A stretch of 35,278 bases of DNA from Chromatiales bacterium (GTDB lineage Bacteria > Pseudomonadota > Gammaproteobacteria > Chromatiales > Chromatiaceae), in NCBI GenBank assembly GCA_022360595.1, contig JAKSCN010000672.1:1-35278 (forward strand). The letters are read 5' to 3'. Both the position numbers and the translations under genes were made by a program. Positions 29,835 through 35,278 of this stretch are shown here, in pieces; position 1 is the first letter of the stretch, and each line of letters starts with the position of its first letter. The notes beneath the pieces were generated by a model. That model had not been told where the DNA came from, did no database searches, and was given only the letters and a program-made list of their open reading frames with translations.

Positions 29835-31318
29835 CAATCCTGTTCCGGGTCAAGGGTGTGGCGCCACCGCTGAGACTCTTTTTCAAACAGCCTTCGGCTC
29901 TCCTCCGGTCCCCAGCTGCCGGCTGGGTAGGTCTGGATAAAATCCCGCTCGGTGGACCAGACCTTGAGCACCGGGTCGACCACCTGCCAGGCGTACTCCA
30001 CTTCGTCATAGCGCAGAAACAGAGAGCGATCTCCCTCGATGATATCGAGCAGCAGGTCTTCATAGGCGTCAGTGCGCGCTTCATCGATACGGCGCAGGCT
30101 GGCGTCAAGGCTGGTCGGGCGGGTCTTCATCTCCAGCCCCGGTTCTTTAACCGTCATCTCCACCCGCAGACAGTCGGAGGGCTGAATGCCGAGTAGCACC
30201 CAGTTTTGACGCATCTGATTATATTGGTTGTCGCGAAAAAACTGCTGGGGTGGATGGCGAAAGCAGATGGAGACAATCGATTGGCTCTCAGCCATCCGCT
30301 TGCCGGTACGCAAGTAGATGGGTACACCGCGCCAGCGCCAGTTGTCGATGTAGAGTTTCAGTGCGGCGTAGGTTTCAGTGACGCTATCTGTAGGGACGTT
30401 CTCCTCTTGCAGATAACCAGGCACCTTCTCTCCATCCACCACACCATCAGTGTATTGAGCGCGAAAGGCGTGGGCATGCACCGCTTTGGGGGGAATGGGG
30501 CGAACCGATTTCAGTACCTTCACCTTCTCATCGCGCAGGGATTCTGAGTCCATAGAGGCGGGTGGCTCCATGGTCACCAGTGTTAACACCTGCAGCAGGT
30601 GGCTCTGGATCATATCCCGCATGGCGCCGGCGTCGTCATAAAAAGCCGCGCGACTGCCTACGCCAAACTGTTCGGAGTGGGTGATCTGAATGTGTTCGAT
30701 GTAGTTACGGTTCCACAGTGGTTCCATCATGGTGTTGGCAAAGCGGAACACCAATACGTTCTGAACCGTGCCTTTGCCCAGGTAGTGGTCGATGCGGTAG
30801 ATCTGATCTTCCCGCAGATAGCGGCTGATGCGCTGTTGCAGGGCTTTCGCGCTCTCCAGGTCGTAGCCGAAGGGTTTTTCAATCACCACCCGCTTCCAGC
30901 CGTGGTTCTCCTCCAGCAGTCCGGCTTTGCTCAACTGCTCGGCCACCACGCCGAACTCAGCGGGTCGGATTGCCATGTAGTAGGCGATATTGTCAGGGAA
31001 ATCGCTGTTGTCGATGAGCAATTCGCGCATGCGTTGGTAGCTGTCAGGATCGGTGATGTCTCCACGGAAGTAGCGGATACGTTGGCTGAACTTGGCGAAG
31101 AGTGCCTCGTCCAGGCCATCCCGAGCCTTGTTGGTAACCCAATCTTTGACTTCCGCATGGCAGCGCTCATCGTCCCAGTCGCGCCGTCCCACGGCGACAA
31201 TCCGGGTCTCATCATTGAGTTTGCCGGCTGATTCCAGATGGTAGAGGGCCGGCATCAGCTTGACCCGGGAGAGGTTGCCGGTGGCGCCAAAGATCACATA
31301 GGTGCAGGGATATGACAT
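29834..31318 (-). CDS. zwf: Glucose-6-phosphate 1-dehydrogenase
   Basis: This 494-residue enzyme oxidises glucose 6-phosphate and makes NAD(P)H, opening the oxidative pentose phosphate pathway. The Rossmann motif IFGATGNLSRVKL is at 9-21, EKPFGYDLESA is at 147, and the substrate site RIDHYLGKG is at 175-183. In the last motif the usual Glu after Gly-Lys is Gly here (RIDHYLGKGTVQN). Further features are FRFANTMMEPLWNRNYIEHI and GVGSRAAFYDDAGAMRDMIQ. The ATG is preceded by GGAG, 12 bp after the gnd stop. In an autotroph this pathway must be held back during CO2 fixation and would serve night-like or host-fed conditions, or NADPH supply. Confidence 0.96.
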   Translation of the reverse strand: MSYPCTYVIFGATGNLSRVKLMPALYHLESAGKLNDETRIVAVGRRDWDDERCHAEVKDWVTNKARDGLDEALFAKFSQRIRYFRGDITDPDSYQRMRELLIDNSDFPDNIAYYMAIRPAEFGVVAEQLSKAGLLEENHGWKRVVIEKPFGYDLESAKALQQRISRYLREDQIYRIDHYLGKGTVQNVLVFRFANTMMEPLWNRNYIEHIQITHSEQFGVGSRAAFYDDAGAMRDMIQSHLLQVLTLVTMEPPASMDSESLRDEKVKVLKSVRPIPPKAVHAHAFRAQYTDGVVDGEKVPGYLQEENVPTDSVTETYAALKLYIDNWRWRGVPIYLRTGKRMAESQSIVSICFRHPPQQFFRDNQYNQMRQNWVLLGIQPSDCLRVEMTVKEPGLEMKTRPTSLDASLRRIDEARTDAYEDLLLDIIEGDRSLFLRYDEVEYAWQVVDPVLKVWSTERDFIQTYPAGSWGPEESRRLFEKESQRWRHTLDPEQD

Positions 31319-31330
31319 AGGTGACTCCGG

Positions 31331-32779
31331 CTAAACGTCGTAGGTGGTGGATGCTGCTGATCCGCCCTGGCCACTCCAATCGGTGTGGAAAAACTGGCCG
31401 CGGGGCTGATCGACACGCTCATAGGTGTGGGCGCCAAAATAGTCGCGCTGGGCCTGCAGCATATTGGCGGGCAGGCGGCCGCTGCGATAACCTTCGAAGA
31501 AGGTGAGGGCAGCGTTCATCGCCGGTAGTGGCAGACCCAGTTCAATACCGCGGATTACCGTACGGCGCCAGCCGGGGAGTGTCTCCTGAATGGCCTGGAT
31601 GAAAAAGTCATCCATTAGCAAGTTTTCCAGGCTGGCATTCTGCTCAAAGGCCTGCTTGATGTTATCGAGAAAGCGGCTGCGGATGATGCAGCCGCCGCGC
31701 CACATCAGCGCGATATCGCCGTAGCTGAGATTCCAGTTGTACTCTTTGGCAGCCTCTTGCATCAGCATGTAGCCTTGGGCATAGGAGATGATCTTGGCGG
31801 CATAGAGGGCGTCGTGCAGGTCGCGCACTGCCTTTTTCGGGTCACCCTGAAATACAGTATCCGGCGGGCCGTAGATTGTCTCGGCACGCAGGCGTTGTTC
31901 TTTCAGGGCTGAGAGGCAGCGGGCAAAAACCGCTTCGGTAATCAGGGTCAGCGGCATTCCCAGCTCCAGGGCGCTGATACCGGTCCACTTGCCGGTTCCC
32001 TTCTGCCCGGCGGTATCGAGAATCTTATCGATGAGCGGTTTACCGTCTTCGTCTTGTACGCTGAGAATATCGGCAGTGATCTCTATCAGGTAGGAGTCGA
32101 GTACCCCCTTGTTCCACTCGGCAAAGACCGGTTGGATCTCCGGGACGGGTAGCTCCAGTCCACTCCGCATCAGGTGGTAGGCTTCGCTGATTAGCTGCAT
32201 GTCACCGTATTCGATGCCGTTGTGGACCATCTTGACGTAGTGACCGGCGCCCCCTTCCCCCACCCACTGGCAGCAGGGTTGGCCATCGACTTGCGCGGCA
32301 ATGGCCTGGAATATCTCCCGTACCTGGGGCCAGGCGGCAACGTCACCGCCGGGCATGATGGAGGGGCCATGGCGGGCGCCCTCTTCGCCGCCGGAGATAC
32401 CGCAGCCGAGAAAATGCAGCCCGCTGGCGGCAACGCTCTTCACGCGTCGGTTGGTGTCGGTAAAGCGGGAGTTGCCGCCGTCGATGATAATGTCGCCCTT
32501 ATCCAGCAATGGGATAAGCTGTTCGATCATCTGGTCGACCGGTTCGCCGGCACGGATCATCAGCATGATTTTGCGCGGGGATTTGAGCGATGCCACCAGC
32601 GATTCAAGAGAGTCATGGCCGCTGATCTCTCTCCCTGCCGCCGAGCCGTTGATGAACTGATCTGTCTTGGTTGAAGAGCGGTTGTAGACAGCGACGCGAT
32701 AGCCGTGGTCACTCATGTTCAATACCAGGTTTTGTCCCATCACCGCGAGGCCGATCAATCCGATATCTGCCTGTTGCAT
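31331..32779 (-). CDS. gnd: 6-phosphogluconate dehydrogenase, decarboxylating
   Basis: This 482-residue enzyme converts 6-phosphogluconate to ribulose 5-phosphate with release of CO2 and NADPH. The coenzyme motif GLIGLAVMGQNLVLNM is at the N-terminus. The substrate and catalytic segments are GCGISGGEEGARHGPSIMPG, GGAGHYVKMVHNGIEYGDMQ (catalytic Lys and His) and TAGQKGTGKWTGISALELGM, and the C-terminal tail has QRDYFGAHTYERVD. The start is set at 32779 (MQQADIG) with AGGAG at 6-bp spacing. Six codons upstream in frame have no such site. It is first in the gnd-zwf-pgl operon and divergent from asnO. Its product also feeds phosphoribulokinase. Confidence 0.96.
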   Translation of the reverse strand: MQQADIGLIGLAVMGQNLVLNMSDHGYRVAVYNRSSTKTDQFINGSAAGREISGHDSLESLVASLKSPRKIMLMIRAGEPVDQMIEQLIPLLDKGDIIIDGGNSRFTDTNRRVKSVAASGLHFLGCGISGGEEGARHGPSIMPGGDVAAWPQVREIFQAIAAQVDGQPCCQWVGEGGAGHYVKMVHNGIEYGDMQLISEAYHLMRSGLELPVPEIQPVFAEWNKGVLDSYLIEITADILSVQDEDGKPLIDKILDTAGQKGTGKWTGISALELGMPLTLITEAVFARCLSALKEQRLRAETIYGPPDTVFQGDPKKAVRDLHDALYAAKIISYAQGYMLMQEAAKEYNWNLSYGDIALMWRGGCIIRSRFLDNIKQAFEQNASLENLLMDDFFIQAIQETLPGWRRTVIRGIELGLPLPAMNAALTFFEGYRSGRLPANMLQAQRDYFGAHTYERVDQPRGQFFHTDWSGQGGSAASTTYDV

Positions 32780-32915
32780 ACTGCTCTCCTGTATCATTGC
32801 TGCTGCGTCGTGGAAGTCCCCGATTTGAAATGGAGACGGTTGGCGTTAGAGTATGGCACCAGTTGTATGATGTCGCCATGGCAATCAATGAATAGATGTG
32901 AGTGGAGAGTCGCAA

Positions 32916-34700
32916 ATGTGCGGGTTATGTGGTGAATTGCGGTTTGATGGGCAGATGCCCGATATGGGTATGATCCAGCGTATGACCGCCAGACTGGAGA
33001 AGCGCGGCCCGGACCACGGCGGTTGTTACAGTGACGGCCCGTTGGGCCTGGGGCATCGGCGTCTGTCGATTATCGATCTGACTGAACACGCTCATCAGCC
33101 CATGACGGATCAGGAGCTGGGCTTGGCACTGGTCTTCAACGGGGCGATCTACAACTATCCGCAGCTTCGTGAAGAGCTGAAAACCAAGGGTTATCATTTC
33201 TTCTCCGATGGGGATACCGAAGTAATCCTGAAGGCTTATCACGCCTGGGGAGAGCGCTGTGTCGAGCGTCTGCATGGGATGTTCGCCTTTGCGATCTGGG
33301 ATCAGCGCAGCGAGACCCTGTTTGCAGCCCGCGACCGTTTGGGGATCAAGCCTTTCTACTATAACCAGCAGCAGAGCTGCTTCCGTTTCGCCTCCAATGT
33401 GCAGGCTATTCTGGCCGGCGGTGGGGTGGATACCTCTATTGATGCCGTCGCGCTGCATCACCAATTTACCCTGCATGCGGTAATCCCCGCCCCACGTACC
33501 ATCCTGAATGGGGTGCGTAAGCTGCAGCCGGGGCACTGTATGACTGTCAAGGCGGATGGCAGTGTCAGGACGCGCCGATACTGGCAGTTTCCGGCAACCC
33601 GTCCAGAGCAGCCGGTGAGCGAAGATGAGTGGCTGGAGCATATTCACGAAGCGCTGCGCGAAGCGGTGCGTAAGCGCAATGACATCGCTGATGTGCCGGT
33701 GGGCGTGCTGCTGTCGGGTGGGCTCGACTCCAGTCTGCTGGTGGGGTTGCTGGCGGAGATCGGTAAGAGCGATATTCGTACCTTCTCAATCGGTTTCGAG
33801 GATCATCCGGATGAGAAGGGCAGCGAGTTTGAGTACTCCGACCAAGTGGTGGAGCGCTATGCCACCAACCATCGTAAATTCCACATTCCCAACAGTGAGG
33901 TGCTAAAGCGGTTGCCCGAGGCGGTGGATGCGATGGCCGAGCCGATGTTTGGTCAGGATGCGGTTGCCTTCTATCTGCTCTCCGAGCAGGTCTCGAAAGA
34001 GATCAAGGTAGTGCAGTCGGGGCAGGGCGCTGATGAGGTATTTGGGGGCTACTTCTGGTATCCGCGTATGATGTCGGAGACTGACGGTACTCCCGTTGAG
34101 CGATTTGCACGCCACTATTTCGATCGTGATCACGAGGAGTATCTGCACACGGTATCGGCCGCTTATCGTGGTGAAGATTATACCTCTCAGCGGGTGGCCG
34201 AACTCCTTGCTGAGCCTGACGCGGACACTTTTATGGATGCGGTGCTGCGCATGGATGTCACCACCTTGATTGTCGATGACCCGGTGAAGCGGGTCGATAA
34301 TATGACCATGGCCTGGGGATTGGAGGCGCGCGTACCGTTTCTGGATCACGAACTGGTGGAGCTGGCGGCGCGTTGCCCACCCGAGTTTAAACTGCGTGAG
34401 GGGGGTAAGTATCCGCTCAAAGCGATTGCCCGTGGCCTGATTCCCGACTCGGTCATCGATCGACCCAAGGGGTACTTCCCTATGCCGGCGCTGAAGTATG
34501 TGCGGGGTGATTTTCTTGATTTCATGCGCGACATCCTCAACTCTCAGGCCTGCCTGAATCGCGATCTCTACTCGCGTGCTTATGTCGATATGCTGTTGGC
34601 GGCGCCCGAGATGCACCACACCCGTCTGCAGGGCAGCAAACTTTGGCATCTGGCGTTGCTCGAATTCTGGTTGCAGCGGAATGTGGATGACCAATCTTAG
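32916..34700 (+). CDS. asnO: N-acetylglutaminylglutamine amidotransferase (asparagine synthase family)
   Basis: This 594-residue glutamine-dependent amidotransferase has N-terminal MCGLCGELRF with the nucleophile Cys2. The start at 32916 follows GGAG and exposes this Cys, so the longer in-frame start is wrong. The glutaminase domain shows RGPDHGG and GHRRLSIIDLTEHAHQPM, with VFNGAIYNY. The ATP-pyrophosphatase domain has the PP-loop LSGGLDSSLLVGLL near 268 and QSGQGADEVFGGYFWYPRMM. This last stretch, with VALHHQFTLHAVIPAPRTIL, fits the AsnO/NAGGN group better than true AsnB. That group amidates N-acetylglutaminylglutamine to an osmoprotectant. The usual neighbour, the NAGGN synthetase (ngg), is not present in the 560 bp that follow. 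The stop TAG lies in a dispersed repeat copy. Confidence 0.85.
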   Translation: MCGLCGELRFDGQMPDMGMIQRMTARLEKRGPDHGGCYSDGPLGLGHRRLSIIDLTEHAHQPMTDQELGLALVFNGAIYNYPQLREELKTKGYHFFSDGDTEVILKAYHAWGERCVERLHGMFAFAIWDQRSETLFAARDRLGIKPFYYNQQQSCFRFASNVQAILAGGGVDTSIDAVALHHQFTLHAVIPAPRTILNGVRKLQPGHCMTVKADGSVRTRRYWQFPATRPEQPVSEDEWLEHIHEALREAVRKRNDIADVPVGVLLSGGLDSSLLVGLLAEIGKSDIRTFSIGFEDHPDEKGSEFEYSDQVVERYATNHRKFHIPNSEVLKRLPEAVDAMAEPMFGQDAVAFYLLSEQVSKEIKVVQSGQGADEVFGGYFWYPRMMSETDGTPVERFARHYFDRDHEEYLHTVSAAYRGEDYTSQRVAELLAEPDADTFMDAVLRMDVTTLIVDDPVKRVDNMTMAWGLEARVPFLDHELVELAARCPPEFKLREGGKYPLKAIARGLIPDSVIDRPKGYFPMPALKYVRGDFLDFMRDILNSQACLNRDLYSRAYVDMLLAAPEMHHTRLQGSKLWHLALLEFWLQRNVDDQS

Positions 34701-34716
34701 TGTAAACAGGCCCTAA
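34697..34716 (-). repeat. Dispersed repeat copy e, overlapping the asnO stop
   Basis: Reading on the minus strand, TTAGGGCCTGTTTACACTAA differs by a few bases from copy a (TTAGGGTCTGTTAACACTAG). The TAG stop of asnO (34698-34700) is formed by the repeat end. Confidence 0.65.
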
Positions 34717-34760
34717 TCTTTAATGGATTGGCTGTCTATTTAATATGGAGAGATGTTCGA

Positions 34761-35216
34761 ATGACAACCTTTAGTCTGTTGATGACCTTGCATATTGTCG
34801 CCACCATCGTCTGGGTGGGCGGAATGTTTTTTGCCCATATGGCGCTGCGCCCGGCTGTGAATGATCTGCTGGAGCCTCCCGTGCGCCTGCCTTTGATGCA
34901 CCGAGTGTTGAGCGGTTTTTTTCCTTGGGTGTGGGTGGCTATTGCATTGCTGCTGATCACCGGCTATTGGGTGTTTTTAGGTATATGGGGTGGCAAGGCC
35001 GGACTCCATGTGCATAGCATGATGGGCATCGGTTTGGTGATGATGGGGATCTTCGCATACATCTATTTTGTGCCCTTTAGGCGTATGGGTAAGGCGCTCA
35101 ATGATCAAGATATTCCTGTTGCCGGGCAGCAGATGGCTAAAATCCGTGCTTTAATTGGGGTTAACCTGGTGTTAGGTCTGATCACCTCGGTGGTTGCCAC
35201 GGCGAAGCTGTTTTGA
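34761..35216 (+). CDS. CopD-like four-helix membrane protein
   Basis: This 151-residue inner-membrane protein has four predicted spans. Span 1 is about 4-24 (LLMTLHIVATIVWVGGMFFA). Span 2 is about 52-72 (FFPWVWVAIALLLITGYWVF). Span 3 is about 82-103 (VHSMMGIGLVMMGIFAYIYF). Span 4 is about 130-148. The first-helix motif LHIVATIVWVGGMFFAHMAL and the His-Ser-Met pair in span 3 are typical of CopD/DUF-type copper-resistance-domain membrane proteins, where His residues may bind heme or copper. Function is unproven. The start at 34761 follows GGAGAG. A longer in-frame start (34728) has no ribosome binding site. It follows asnO by 60 bp, across repeat copy e. Confidence 0.8.
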   Translation: MTTFSLLMTLHIVATIVWVGGMFFAHMALRPAVNDLLEPPVRLPLMHRVLSGFFPWVWVAIALLLITGYWVFLGIWGGKAGLHVHSMMGIGLVMMGIFAYIYFVPFRRMGKALNDQDIPVAGQQMAKIRALIGVNLVLGLITSVVATAKLF

Positions 35217-35278
35217 TCTTGAAATGCCGCAGTAACATCCCCATTCAGTGTTATTAACTATTATATTTGGAGTGTGAA

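Overview
The window reads as the chromosome of a chemolithoautotrophic, probably marine gammaproteobacterium of the sulfur-oxidiser type. The reasons are a form II RuBisCO (cbbM) divergent from a cbbR-type LysR gene, a proteobacterial phosphoribulokinase, c-type cytochromes, two NhaD sodium/proton antiporters, an N-acetylglutaminylglutamine amidotransferase (osmolyte synthesis) and a gammaproteobacterial rsmI/lpoA/yraN/diaA/dolP cluster. No rRNA, tRNA, CRISPR array, phage gene or transposase gene was recognised. The taxon is inferred from gene content only.

Layout. 1-3.6 kb: tail of a Sel1-repeat protein, a membrane-anchored protein with EF-hand-like loops, DAHP synthase, a glutathione S-transferase and a small cytochrome c-551. 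3.6-6.3 kb: a regulatory gap with an FNR-like site, then a chemoreceptor. 6.4-9.6 kb: a broken carbon-fixation locus, with only the C-terminal VWA part of cbbO, a SEC-C scar, cbbM with its own terminator, and cbbR. 9.7-15.1 kb: dxs and two tandem DUF945/YdgA-like paralogues. 15.1-19.2 kb: phosphoribulokinase and two nhaD genes. 19.5-21.8 kb: a pentaheme cytochrome c and a DUF3047 protein. 21.9-27.8 kb: the envelope cluster lpoA-yraN-diaA-dolP ending in a glcD-like oxidase that overlaps dolP, with rsmI divergent. 27.8-28.3 kb: a small module of a 40-residue hydrophobic peptide divergent from a 51-residue ribbon-helix-helix protein. 28.4-32.8 kb: sodB and the oxidative pentose phosphate operon gnd-zwf-pgl. 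32.9-35.2 kb: asnO and a CopD-like membrane protein.

How it fits together. PRK makes ribulose bisphosphate for CbbM, and CbbR probably controls cbbM. A GlcD-like enzyme could oxidise glycolate from RuBisCO oxygenation. The Gnd/Zwf/Pgl set supplies NADPH and pentoses. NhaD and AsnO point to a saline habitat.

The most unusual structure is a dispersed palindromic repeat (core CCTGTTAACAGG, arm TTAGGGCCTGTTAACA). It has five copies here, and in three of them the stop codon of the preceding gene (dxs, rsmI, asnO) lies inside the repeat. Copies lie next to the cbbO/SEC-C scar and on both sides of the peptide/RHH module, so the repeat marks several places where gene order looks altered.
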